DNA from: an uncultured Spartobacteria bacterium
GTDB taxonomy: Bacteria > Verrucomicrobiota > Verrucomicrobiia > Chthoniobacterales > JAATET01
NCBI GenBank assembly: GCA_937901895.1
Contig: CALGTD010000123.1
Location: 1 to 19,269 of the forward strand
Length of the DNA: 19,269 bases
Direction: 5' to 3'
Shown here: positions 6,804 to 14,037 of the stretch, piece by piece
How positions within the stretch are numbered: position 1 is the stretch's first letter
Layout: each line of letters starts with the position of its first letter
Translations under genes and position numbers: made by a program
The notes under the pieces: generated by a model
Seen by the model: only the letters and a program-made list of their open reading frames with translations
Told to the model about the DNA's origin: nothing
The model's database searches: none

Positions 6804-8173
6804 GGGCGAATTTTTCGGTGGCACTGCGCAGGGGAGCCTCGATCTTCCAGGCTCCGCCGCCTGCGGAGTGGCTGCTGGTGGCCTTCCGCCTCTGCCTCGG
6901 AGTGCTGGTTGTGGTCGATGCCGCGACGCGAATCCCGGATGCAGGGATCTTCCTCACCGATGCGGGATTGTTTCCCTCCAGCCTGCAGGAGCCGTGGCGC
7001 CCATCGCTGCTCAATCTCGCCGACGGAGAGGGGTGGGCGGTTGCGTTTCTCGCCGTCTACGGAGCGTGCGGTGCGGCGATCGCCCTCGGCATCCGGCCAC
7101 GGCTTGCTTCGCTGCTTGCGTGGTTTCTCGTGCTTTCGATTCATCACCGGAATCCCTGCGTGACCAATGGCGGCGACTTTCTGTTGCGGATGACACTTCT
7201 TTGGAGCGTGTTTCTCCCGCTCGACAGCGGATGGAGTCTCCTGCGCCGCAGTGCGCGTCCCGCGCGCTGGCTGCCGGGCGTGTGGACGATCTATCGCGTG
7301 CAGATCGCTGCGATGTATCTCGTCACCGCCGTTCACAAGCTGGTCGGTGGCGCGTGGCTGGGCGGGGATGCCCTCGCGAATGCGCTGCGACTTGTGGAAT
7401 ACGCGCGGCCGTCCGCCGCCGCCATCGCCGCAAATGGAAATCTCCTGCCCCTCCTGTCGTTCGCCGTTGTATTCACGCAGCTCGTCGCGGGAGCTGGCCT
7501 GCTGCTGCGCCCGGCGTGGGTGCGCGGAGTCAGCGTGGCAATGCTCGCAGGAATGCAGGTCGGATTTCTGGTGTGCTTCGACATCGCCCTCTTCCCGTGG
7601 ATCGGACTCGTGACCTTGATTCCGCTCCTTCCGATTTCCGCAATGAAGGCAACCGAACTTGAGCCATGGGGCTGGCGGAGTGTGGTCGCGGTCTGCGTGG
7701 CAACCGTGACGATTTCCTTCGCGGTGTTCTCGCCGCTCAATCCCACTGACGACACCACGCCTGAAAAGCTGCTCAAGCTGCTTGGCTTGAATCAGCGATG
7801 GACGATGTTCGTGTCGCCATCACCGGAATCGCACCGGGTTGCCGTGATGGTGGGCGAGGGGCTGGGACGGATGGACTTGATTCGCGAAGCTGCGCGGGGA
7901 GACGGAACATTCACCGACGGACCTTTCGGCGGCACGGGTGGACTGTATCCGTCGGCGCGATGGACGGCATTTCTTGTCGCGCTGGCTGACGGCGCGATGC
8001 CCGGTGGAGAGGCATCGCAGCGAATGGTGGCGCGCAGGTTGGGCGAACGTTACGCGGCGAAATTTCCCGATCTGGCACGCGACGGCTGGCGGGTCGTTGT
8101 GTTCACGAGGGACAATCGCACGGGAGTGGCGTTTCACGACCGGTCGCTCGCGCGGTCGGAAGAGGCCCGCTGA
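6800..8173 (+). CDS. HTTM-domain membrane protein (vitamin K-dependent carboxylase-like superfamily)
   Basis: The product is 457 aa with several transmembrane helices, for example LLVAFRLCLGVLVVV, LASLLAWFLVLSIH, IAAMYLVTAVHKLVGG, LLSFAVVFTQLVAGAGLLL and VVAVCVATVTISFAVF. The block SIHHRNPCVTNGGD followed by LLRMTLLWSVFLPL is the hallmark of HTTM proteins, as is the later NQRWTMFVSPSP. HTTM is named after its horizontally transferred transmembrane domain and is related to gamma-glutamyl carboxylase. Bacterial members mostly lack assigned functions. The GTG start at 6800 overlaps the NlpC-like TGA as GTGA, so the two are co-translated, hinting at a joint envelope role. The 3' end overlaps the convergent ABC ATPase gene by 40 bases. 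Confidence 0.88.
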   Translation: MRANFSVALRRGASIFQAPPPAEWLLVAFRLCLGVLVVVDAATRIPDAGIFLTDAGLFPSSLQEPWRPSLLNLADGEGWAVAFLAVYGACGAAIALGIRPRLASLLAWFLVLSIHHRNPCVTNGGDFLLRMTLLWSVFLPLDSGWSLLRRSARPARWLPGVWTIYRVQIAAMYLVTAVHKLVGGAWLGGDALANALRLVEYARPSAAAIAANGNLLPLLSFAVVFTQLVAGAGLLLRPAWVRGVSVAMLAGMQVGFLVCFDIALFPWIGLVTLIPLLPISAMKATELEPWGWRSVVAVCVATVTISFAVFSPLNPTDDTTPEKLLKLLGLNQRWTMFVSPSPESHRVAVMVGEGLGRMDLIREAARGDGTFTDGPFGGTGGLYPSARWTAFLVALADGAMPGGEASQRMVARRLGERYAAKFPDLARDGWRVVVFTRDNRTGVAFHDRSLARSEEAR

Positions 8174-9150
8174 TTCGACTGCGCCTCGCCAAACACCTGC
8201 CGCACGATTTCCTCGATCGGAATTTCATTCACCGAAAGATCCGTGACCGTGCCGCATGCGAGGAGCTTCCGGCACGCGTCGGCGACCTGGTCGCGCGGCA
8301 CCTCGAGCCGGACGCGGTTTTCCTCCCGCTCGACAAGACGGCCCATCGCAGTCAGATCCCCGTCGCACGGGCCGGCGAATTCCACATCGAGAAGTTTCGT
8401 CGTCGCGAACCGGTCCAGCACCGCTTCGAGGTTTCCGTCGAAGAACAGTCTGCCGTGGTCGATGAGGATCACCCGTTCGCACAACTCGGCGATGTCCTGC
8501 ATGTAGTGGCTGGTAAGCAGGATCGTCGTGCGGTTCTCGGCATTGTAGGTCTTCAGAAACTCCCGGACCTTTTTCTGGCTGATCACGTCGAGGCCGATCG
8601 TCGGCTCGTCGAGGAAGAGCACCTTCGGGTGGTGGAGCAGTGCGGCAATGAGCTCGAGTTTCATGCGCTCGCCGAGACTCAATTCGCGCACCATCACGCC
8701 GAGTTTGTCCGTCACGTCGAGCATCGCGCCGAGCGAGTCGACGGTGCGTTGAAAATCCGCGCGATCGATCCCGTAGATCGCGCGGTTCAACTCCAGCGAC
8801 TCGCGCGCGGGAAGGTCCCACCACAGCGCGTTCTTCTGCCCCATCAGCAGGCTGAACTGCCGCTTCATCGCGTTGCGCCGTTGCCATGGCACGAACCCGA
8901 GCACGCGCGCGTCCCCGCCTGTGGGCTCGACGAGCCCGGACAGCATCTTGAGCGTGGTGGTCTTGCCCGCGCCGTTCGGGCCGAGAAAGCCGACAAACTC
9001 CCCTTCCTCCACCGTGAAGCTGACCCCGTCCACGGCCGCGGTCTCGTCGTAACGCCGGCGGACGAGTCCCTTGATCGCGCCCATCAGGCCGTTCTCCTTG
9101 CGATAGACGCGGTAAACTTTCCGCAGATCGCGGACTTCGATGGCGGGCAT
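8134..9150 (-). CDS. ABC transporter ATP-binding protein (ABC-2 type, COG4586-like)
   Basis: The product is 338 aa. It has Walker A GPNGAGKTT (57-65), a Q-loop region MGQKNALWWDLPA, the ABC signature LSLGERM (157-163), Walker B plus catalytic Glu VLFLDEPTIGLD, and H-loop LLTSH. The 'GQK..LWWDLP' and 'LSLGERM' forms and the insert RRRYDETAAVDGVSF before Walker A match the uncharacterised ABC-2-type export ATPases usually encoded with two permeases. About 90 residues follow the H-loop as a regulatory C-terminal domain. I chose ATG 9150 because MPAIEVRDLRKVY is the family N terminus; the frame is open further upstream. It lies 5 bases after trmL on the same strand. No permease gene is in the window. 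Confidence 0.9.
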   Translation of the reverse strand: MPAIEVRDLRKVYRVYRKENGLMGAIKGLVRRRYDETAAVDGVSFTVEEGEFVGFLGPNGAGKTTTLKMLSGLVEPTGGDARVLGFVPWQRRNAMKRQFSLLMGQKNALWWDLPARESLELNRAIYGIDRADFQRTVDSLGAMLDVTDKLGVMVRELSLGERMKLELIAALLHHPKVLFLDEPTIGLDVISQKKVREFLKTYNAENRTTILLTSHYMQDIAELCERVILIDHGRLFFDGNLEAVLDRFATTKLLDVEFAGPCDGDLTAMGRLVEREENRVRLEVPRDQVADACRKLLACGTVTDLSVNEIPIEEIVRQVFGEAQSNQRASSDRASDRS

Positions 9151-9155
9151 GCGGG

Positions 9156-9632
9156 TTAGTTGGGATTCGTTGATGACGGAACGAGGACGTGCTCGATCTG
9201 GCGCTTCGCCTCGTAGAGCGCGATCCCGGCGGCGGTCGACAGGTTCAGGCTGCGTGCGCCGGACTGCATCGGAATGTTCAGGCAGTGCGGCTCGTTCACG
9301 GCAAGCAGCGATTCGGGCAGGCCTTTCGTTTCCCGGCCAAAGACGAGATGATCCCCGTCCTGGAACGCCGCGTCCCACAAGCTCCGCCGGGTCTTCGTCG
9401 TGAAGTAAAAGAAACGGCCGTCCGCCTCCGCGCGAAGCGACTCGAGATCGGGCCAGACCCGCACATCGACCTGCTCCCAATAGTCCATTCCTGCGCGTCG
9501 CAGTGCCCTGTCATCGATCGAGAATCCGAGCGGCTCGACGAGATGCAGACGCGCTCCGGCCGCGAGGCAGAGGCGCGCGATATTGCCGGTGTTTGGCGGA
9601 ATCTCCGGCTCGACGAGAACGACATGCAGCAT
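9156..9632 (-). CDS. trmL: tRNA (cytidine/uridine-34-2'-O)-methyltransferase TrmL
   Basis: This 158-aa SPOUT-class enzyme 2'-O-methylates the wobble nucleotide of tRNA-Leu isoacceptors using SAM. The start MLHVVLVEPEIPPNTGNIAR, the central block VFGRETKGLPES and the C-terminal IPMQSGARSLNLSTAAGIALYE (the knotted SAM-binding region) are diagnostic. Length is typical of this minimal SPOUT family. The frame continues upstream of ATG 9632 into the tRNA region, but the core begins at this ATG. It probably shares a transcript with the ABC ATPase downstream. Confidence 0.93.
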   Translation of the reverse strand: MLHVVLVEPEIPPNTGNIARLCLAAGARLHLVEPLGFSIDDRALRRAGMDYWEQVDVRVWPDLESLRAEADGRFFYFTTKTRRSLWDAAFQDGDHLVFGRETKGLPESLLAVNEPHCLNIPMQSGARSLNLSTAAGIALYEAKRQIEHVLVPSSTNPN

Positions 9633-9755
9633 CGAGACGCACTCTAACCACGCCCCGGGCGAATGTCGAAGGTCCGGACACCGGCCGAGAGGGATTGGAA
9701 AATTTCCCGCGTGAAAAGCGAGCCTCTCCGGGCTAGCGTCACCGCGAATTCCGAC
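9633..9755. promoter_or_regulatory. Divergent intergenic region between trmL and tRNA-Arg
   Basis: These 123 bases must hold the promoters for trmL (leftward) and probably the tRNA (rightward). The nearest thing to a rightward sigma-70 promoter is GTGAAA (9711-9716) with a 17-base spacer to TAGCGT (9734-9739), about ten bases before the expected tRNA leader. Both boxes match the consensus poorly. Confidence 0.25.
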
Positions 9756-9827
9756 GCTCCCATAGTTCAACGGATAGAACGGAGGTTTCCTAAACCTTAA
9801 ATCTGGGTTCGATTCCCGGTGGGAGCA
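9756..9827 (+). tRNA. tRNA-Arg (anticodon CCT, decodes AGG)
   Basis: A full cloverleaf can be drawn. The 7-bp acceptor pairs GCTCCCA (9756-9762) with TGGGAGC (9820-9826), with discriminator A9827. The D stem is GTTC/GAAC. The anticodon stem GAGGT/ACCTT closes the loop TTCCTAA (9787-9793), with anticodon CCT at 9789-9791. The variable loop is short. The T arm is CTGGG-TTCGATT-CCCGG. CCA is not encoded (CTT follows), so a CCA-adding enzyme is needed. Confidence 0.95.
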
Positions 9828-9967
9828 CTTTTCCAACGTCGGACGTCCGCACGGCTCCCTGATTCTCTGACGCACTTCGAAGCTGGCGTCGACGCGCTCA
9901 ACTTTCGGCTGTCAGTGGTTACGATTTCCCAACAGTCCCCCGTATTTCTTGCGGACTTCGTGGCCAC

Positions 9968-9985
9968 CGGCACTCATGAGTGCCG
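9968..9985. repeat. 18-bp perfect palindrome
   Basis: The sequence CGGCACTCATGAGTGCCG is its own reverse complement. It could be an operator for a dimeric regulator of the GH32 gene. As RNA it would form a hairpin with very little loop, which argues for a DNA role. The ATG of the possible 54-aa ORF sits at its centre. Confidence 0.5.
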
Positions 9986-10140
9986 ACGACGTTCTCTTCG
10001 CGGTGGAGCCGGAACCGGGCTATGGTGGCACGATCATGGTGACGCCCGGGGCGCTCCTTTATTTCGGAAACCGTTGCGTGAACGCCGCCCGCGGCGTTTT
10101 TTCGAAAGCGGAGACCACCGATTTCGTCTGTCTTTCGTAG
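9976..10140 (+). CDS. Possible small ORF (54 aa), uncertain
   Basis: ATG 9976 to TAG 10138-10140 encodes MSADDVLFAVEPEPGYGG, continuing to LYFGNRCVNAARGV and ending FVCLS. About three quarters of its codons end in G or C, similar to real genes here. Against it: no clear ribosome-binding site, no recognised family, an intrinsic terminator inside the frame, and an ATG inside a palindrome. It may be a leader peptide, a small protein or a chance ORF. Confidence 0.25.
   Translation: MSADDVLFAVEPEPGYGGTIMVTPGALLYFGNRCVNAARGVFSKAETTDFVCLS
10081..10102 (+). terminator. Intrinsic (Rho-independent) terminator or attenuator upstream of GH32
   Basis: A 7-bp stem AACGCCG (10081-10087) / CGGCGTT (10092-10098) with tetraloop CCCG runs into a tract of six T (10097-10102). 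There is no matching T tract on the other strand, so it acts rightward. It ends 46 bases before the GH32 start. Confidence 0.75.
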
Positions 10141-10148
10141 CTGGTGTC

Positions 10149-12308
10149 ATGAAAGTGGTTCTCCCCCTCGTTTTCTTCGCCGCGCTCATCGCGGCGCCCA
10201 CGGTGGCTTCGGAGACCGTGCTCGCTGATTTCGAAGGCGACAGCTATGCGCCGTGGCGCGTGCAGGGCGACGCGTTTGGATCAAGGCCCGCCGCAGGAAC
10301 GCTGCCCGATCAGCAGGCGGTGAGCGGGTTCGAGGGCGATGGCCTCGCGAATTCCTACGTCGGCGGCGATGGCTCGACCGGCAAACTTGTTTCGCCCGAG
10401 TTCACGATTTCCAACGATTACATTTCGTTTCTCATCGGCGGCGGAGACGACGTCGACAGGACGTGCATCAACCTCGTGGTCGACGGGAACGTGGTTCGCA
10501 CCGCCACCGGCTCAGCGGATGAAAAGCTGGAGCTGCAGGGGTGGGACGTGCGCGACCTGCGCGGGAAGCGCGCGCGTCTCGAGATCGTCGACAACGCGAC
10601 CGGCCAGTGGGGGCACATCAACGTCGATCGGATCGCGTTGACCGATCAGGCGCCGCCGATCGCGCAGGTGAATGCGACGCGGCAAATTCCCGTCGCCGCC
10701 CGGTGGCTCAACTTCCCGGTGAAGAATGGCGCGCCGAAGCGCTGGATCACGGTCCACGTCGATGGAGCGGAGGTCCGCCGTTTCGATATCGAACTCGCCG
10801 ATGGCGAGCCGGATTGGTGGGCGCCGCTGGATGTTGCCGAATGGAAGGGGCGCACGATCGAGGTGACGGTCGACCGGTTGCCGCCAGACTCGGAGGCGCT
10901 GGCGAATATTTCCAACGCAGCGGATGTTCCCGGCACCGGCGACCTCTACGCAGAGCCGCTGCGGCCGCAGTTTCATTTTTCCGCGCGTCGCGGCTGGCTG
11001 AACGACCCGAACGGTCTCGTTTACTACAACGGCGAATACCATCTCTTCTTCCAGCACAACCCCTACGGGCGCGAGTGGGGGAACATGCATTGGGGGCACG
11101 CGGTGAGCAGCGATCTCGTGCACTGGCGCGAAGTCGGCGAGGCGTTGTTTCCCGACGAGCTGGGCACGATCTACAGCGGCAGCGCGGTCGTGGATGAAAA
11201 GAACACGAGTGGATTTGGCCGGGGCGGGCGGTCGCCGATGGTGCTTTTCTACACGGCCGCCGGCGAGCACGCGAAGGAGCCGAGGCCCTACACGCAGGCG
11301 ATGGCCTGCAGCACCGACGGCCGCACCTTCACGAAATACGAGGGCAATCCCATCATCGACGAAATCTCCGCCGGAAATCGTGACCCGAAGGTTTACTGGC
11401 ACGAGCCGACCCGGAAGTGGGTGATGGCCCTGTGGGGCGAGGAGGATGGTTGCCACGTCGTCTTTTTCTTCACCTCGCCGGACTTGAAGAAATGGACACG
11501 CACGCAGGCCTTGAGGGGCAGTCGTGTGGGGCAGGGAGGGTTTCTTTTCGAGTGCCCCGACTTCTTCGAGCTGCCGGTCGATGGTGATCCGAAGAAAACG
11601 AAGTGGGTGATCTTCGGCGCCAATGGCGAATATGGTCTCGGCGACTTCGACGGCCGCCGGTTCACGATCGAGGAGGGGCATCATCGCGGCATCGGAGGCG
11701 ACGTCTTCTACGCGGCGCAGACCTTCGCGAACGAGCCGAAGGGCCGGCGCGTGCTCATCCCCTGGCTGCGCGGCGCGGTCTCACCGGGCATGCCGTTCAA
11801 TCAGTGCATGGGAATCCCGATGGAGCTGAGGTTGCGGACCACGCCGGAGGGTGTCCGTCTCACTTACACGCCGGTCGAGGAGCTGAAGTCCCTGCGTGCC
11901 GCCGAGGAATCGTTCGCGCCGCTCGTGTTGAAATCCGGCGAAACACAGCGCCTGCCCGGCGTGGATGCGGAGCTTGTGGAAGTTCGTGCGAAGTTGCGAC
12001 CGCCCGCGGACGGCAAAGTGACGCTGAGCGTGCGCGGCATTCCAGTCATCTACGATGCCGCCACCGGGGAACTCTCCGTCAACGGAGTAACTGCAAAGGC
12101 CCGCCTCGATGCGGGCGCGCTGGACCTCGCGATCTACGTCGATCGGACAACGATCGAAGTGATTGCTTCGAACGGAGAGGCGTTCATTCCCCTCGGTGTG
12201 CTTCCGGATCCTCAGAATCGACGCGTCGAAGTTTCCAGCGAAGGCGGTGAGACGACGTTTGCCGAACTCGACGTGTTCGAGCTGGAGAGCGCCTGGGCCA
12301 CGCCATGA
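10149..12308 (+). CDS. Secreted glycoside hydrolase family 32 (levanase/fructan beta-fructosidase-like)
   Basis: The product is 719 aa. MKVVLPLVFFAALIAAPTVA is a signal peptide. An N-terminal beta-rich domain (about 25-170: TVLADFEGDSYAPWRV, LVSPEFTI, YISFLIGGG, GHINVDRI) is a known accessory module of bacterial levanases. A linker domain follows, then the five-bladed catalytic domain: nucleophile Asp286 in WLNDPNG, transition-state-stabilising Asp412 in RDPK, and acid/base Glu468 in ECPDFF. All three catalytic carboxylates are intact. The C-terminal beta-sandwich (about 590-715) contains LDLAIYVDRTTIEVIASNGE, typical of GH32. It should hydrolyse beta-fructosidic links (levan, inulin or sucrose) outside the cytoplasm; exo or endo mode is unresolved. 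I chose ATG 10149 for the signal peptide; the open frame upstream overlaps the tRNA 3' end. Confidence 0.93.
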   Translation: MKVVLPLVFFAALIAAPTVASETVLADFEGDSYAPWRVQGDAFGSRPAAGTLPDQQAVSGFEGDGLANSYVGGDGSTGKLVSPEFTISNDYISFLIGGGDDVDRTCINLVVDGNVVRTATGSADEKLELQGWDVRDLRGKRARLEIVDNATGQWGHINVDRIALTDQAPPIAQVNATRQIPVAARWLNFPVKNGAPKRWITVHVDGAEVRRFDIELADGEPDWWAPLDVAEWKGRTIEVTVDRLPPDSEALANISNAADVPGTGDLYAEPLRPQFHFSARRGWLNDPNGLVYYNGEYHLFFQHNPYGREWGNMHWGHAVSSDLVHWREVGEALFPDELGTIYSGSAVVDEKNTSGFGRGGRSPMVLFYTAAGEHAKEPRPYTQAMACSTDGRTFTKYEGNPIIDEISAGNRDPKVYWHEPTRKWVMALWGEEDGCHVVFFFTSPDLKKWTRTQALRGSRVGQGGFLFECPDFFELPVDGDPKKTKWVIFGANGEYGLGDFDGRRFTIEEGHHRGIGGDVFYAAQTFANEPKGRRVLIPWLRGAVSPGMPFNQCMGIPMELRLRTTPEGVRLTYTPVEELKSLRAAEESFAPLVLKSGETQRLPGVDAELVEVRAKLRPPADGKVTLSVRGIPVIYDAATGELSVNGVTAKARLDAGALDLAIYVDRTTIEVIASNGEAFIPLGVLPDPQNRRVEVSSEGGETTFAELDVFELESAWATP

Positions 12309-12388
12309 ACAAACAGCTTCGCTCCCTCACGCTCCTGCTGATGAATCAGAGAAAGTTTCGAAGATGGCGCAGTGGAGGAGGCGTCTGA
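12305..12388 (+). pseudogene. 27-codon ORF resembling the stump of a signal-peptide gene
   Basis: Its ATG (12305) overlaps the GH32 TGA as ATGA. It reads MNKQLRSLTLLLMNQRKFRR and on to a stop at 12386-12388. The first 12 residues are a classic signal-peptide start (basic, then LTLLL), after which the hydrophobic core is abruptly lost and the sequence turns basic. This looks like the 5' end of a co-translated downstream gene whose body was deleted or replaced. A chance short ORF cannot be excluded. Confidence 0.35.
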
Positions 12389-12436
12389 ACTGAGATCAGG
12401 TCGTTTCGCGCTTGCTGTCGAAGCGGGGCGCTTTGG

Positions 12437-12460
12437 CGGGTTGCCTGTTGGATCAACCCG
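12437..12460. other. Stem-loop between convergent GH32 and ABC genes
   Basis: CGGGTTG (12437-12443) pairs perfectly with CAACCCG (12454-12460) around a 10-base loop, 15 bases beyond the ABC ATPase stop. A second small hairpin (AAGCG-GGG-CGCTT, 12421-12433) adjoins it. Neither has a T tract on either strand, so they may end or protect transcripts but are not canonical intrinsic terminators. Confidence 0.35.
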
Positions 12461-12475
12461 ACCGCCGGAAATTTG

Positions 12476-13273
12476 TCACGGGTTTGCGGAGGCCGTTGTC
12501 CCCGCGGTGGCTCCGATTTTCAGGCTCATTCCCATCACCTTGAAAATGCGGTCGCGGGCTTCGAGATAGCCTCGGGAATCGAGGTCCCGCGGTCGGGGGA
12601 GGTCGATGACGATGTTTTCCTGAATGGTGGCGGGGCGCCTGCTCATGACGAGCACGCGATCCGCAAGCTGGACGGCCTCCTCGATGTCATGGGTGACGAA
12701 GAGGATTGTCTTCTTCTCGGTCTGCCAGATCCGCACGAGGTCGGCGCGCATCTTGAGCCGGGTGATGAAGTCGAGAGCACCGAAGGGCTCGTCCATGTAG
12801 ATGATGTCGGGATTCGCGGCGAGCGCGCGGGCGATCTCGACACGCTGACGCATTCCGCCAGAGAGTTCGCACGGATACGATTTTTCGAAACCGGAAAGAC
12901 CGACCATTTCCGTGTAGTGGGCGACGGTCGCCGCCTTTTGGTCTGCGGGCAGGTCACGCAATCCGAAGCCGATGTTGTCCGCGACCGTCAGCCACGGGAA
13001 TACGCCGTTTTCCTGGAAGACGAAGATGCGGCGCCGGTCAGGGCCGGTGACGGGAGCATTCTCCACGATGACCTCGCCACGCGTCTGCGTGAGGAAACCC
13101 CCGACGATGTTGAGGAGCGTGGATTTTCCACAGCCGCTCGGGCCAACGATGCAGACGAATTCGCCGCGGGCGATGTCGGCATTCACGCTTTCGAGAACAT
13201 GGATCTGCTCGCCGGGCCGCTTGCCGGGAAATGTCATCCAGACGTCGCGCAGGGAAATGACGGAGTCGCTCAT
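12476..13273 (-). CDS. Nitrate/sulfonate/taurine-type ABC importer, ATP-binding subunit
   Basis: This 265-aa ATPase powers the importer encoded by the two genes before it. It has Walker A GPSGCGKST (44-52), Q-loop FVFQENGVFPWLTV, signature LSGGMRQRVEIARAL, Walker B IIYMDEPFGALD and H-loop FVTHDIEEA. The signature, 'DEPFGALD' and the C-terminal DLPRPRD block are characteristic of SsuB/TauB/NrtD-like proteins. The ATG at 13273 overlaps the permease TGA as ATGA. Substrate cannot be told from the ATPase. Confidence 0.92.
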   Translation of the reverse strand: MSDSVISLRDVWMTFPGKRPGEQIHVLESVNADIARGEFVCIVGPSGCGKSTLLNIVGGFLTQTRGEVIVENAPVTGPDRRRIFVFQENGVFPWLTVADNIGFGLRDLPADQKAATVAHYTEMVGLSGFEKSYPCELSGGMRQRVEIARALAANPDIIYMDEPFGALDFITRLKMRADLVRIWQTEKKTILFVTHDIEEAVQLADRVLVMSRRPATIQENIVIDLPRPRDLDSRGYLEARDRIFKVMGMSLKIGATAGTTASANP

Positions 13274-14037
13274 CGGGAGTTGGAGGCGTAACCCCAGCGG
13301 ACTTCGTCAAATTTTTCCAGCTGTCGCACGAGATAGTCGAGGCCGAGTCCGATCAGGCCGATCAACACCATGCCGGCGACGACAAGGTCGTAGCGCTTGC
13401 CGGCGTTGCGGGCGTCGATGATGAGATAGCCGAGGCCGCTGTTTACCGCGATCATCTCGGCCGCCACGACCACCAGCCACGCGATGCCGAGCGCGATGCG
13501 CAGGCCGGTCAGGATTTGCGGCAGGCAGGCGCGGAAGATCACCTGCCGGAACAGCGCGACGGTGCCGAGTCCGAAGTTGCGGGCGGCGCGGACATAAACA
13601 GGCTGCATGTTGTGGACGGCGGCGCAGGAGGCGACCGTGATCGGGAAAACGCTTGCAAGGAAGATCAGGAAAATCGGCGCGGCATCGGTGACGCCGAACC
13701 ATAGAATCGCGAGCGGAATCCACGCGATCGGCGAAATCGGGCGCAGGATCTGGAGAAGCGGATTCAGCGCTGCGTAGAAGCGCGAATACCAGCCGAGGAC
13801 CAGGCCAAGCGGGACGCCGATGAGCACCGCGAGTCCGAATCCCCAGGTGACGCGGAACAGCGAGGCGACGATGTATTTGAGGAGCAGTCCGGCCTGCGCC
13901 AGCTCCACGATGCCGCGAACGACGTCGAGCGGAGTTGGAAAGAGGTCGCTACGCAGGAGGCGGACACCGCAATGCCATGCGACGAGCGCGATCGCCGCGA
14001 CACCGAGCGGAAGCAGGATCTTTGTCGCGCGGTTCAT
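13270..14037 (-). CDS. Nitrate/sulfonate/taurine-type ABC importer, permease subunit
   Basis: This 255-aa inner-membrane permease of the SsuC/TauC/NrtB family has an N-terminal helix (ILLPLGVAAIALVAWHCGV), then LFPTPLDVVRGIVEL, the membrane block GFGLAVLIGVPLGLVLGW, and PISPIAWIPLAILWFGV. The EAA-like cytoplasmic loop for ATPase docking follows (RQVIFRACLPQILTGLRIALGIAWLVVVAAEM), then GLGYLIIDARN. I chose ATG 14037 for family length; the open frame runs further upstream through the binding-protein gene. It overlaps that gene's stop as ATGA and the ATPase start at its own stop. Confidence 0.92.
   Translation of the reverse strand: MNRATKILLPLGVAAIALVAWHCGVRLLRSDLFPTPLDVVRGIVELAQAGLLLKYIVASLFRVTWGFGLAVLIGVPLGLVLGWYSRFYAALNPLLQILRPISPIAWIPLAILWFGVTDAAPIFLIFLASVFPITVASCAAVHNMQPVYVRAARNFGLGTVALFRQVIFRACLPQILTGLRIALGIAWLVVVAAEMIAVNSGLGYLIIDARNAGKRYDLVVAGMVLIGLIGLGLDYLVRQLEKFDEVRWGYASNSR

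Larger units (their letters stand above)
9828..10148. promoter_or_regulatory. 321-base leader region between tRNA-Arg and the GH32 gene
   Basis: No recognised gene lies here. The stretch holds perfect palindromes CGGACGTCCG (9840-9849), GCGTCGACGC (9886-9895) and an 18-mer (9968-9985), a possible 54-aa ORF (9976-10140) and an intrinsic terminator on the + strand (10081-10102). No convincing promoter or Shine-Dalgarno sequence is seen between the terminator and the GH32 ATG, so the GH32 transcript may start upstream of the terminator. I do not recognise a known riboswitch consensus. Confidence 0.4.

Noticed and set aside
9756..9875. tRNA-Arg as an integration site for a mobile element
   Set aside because: I found no repeat of the tRNA 3' end elsewhere in the window and no integrase or phage-like gene.
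9819..10148. In-frame N-terminal extension of GH32 from 9819
   Set aside because: It overlaps the tRNA 3' end and passes through the palindrome and terminator; the signal peptide at 10149 fixes the start.
10512..11684. 390-codon open frame on the - strand inside the GH32 gene
   Set aside because: It is antisense to the GH32 catalytic core and shows no domain, signal or plausible context.
12687..12872. Other short open frames within the ABC ATPase genes
   Set aside because: All are alternative frames of well-supported ATPase sequences.
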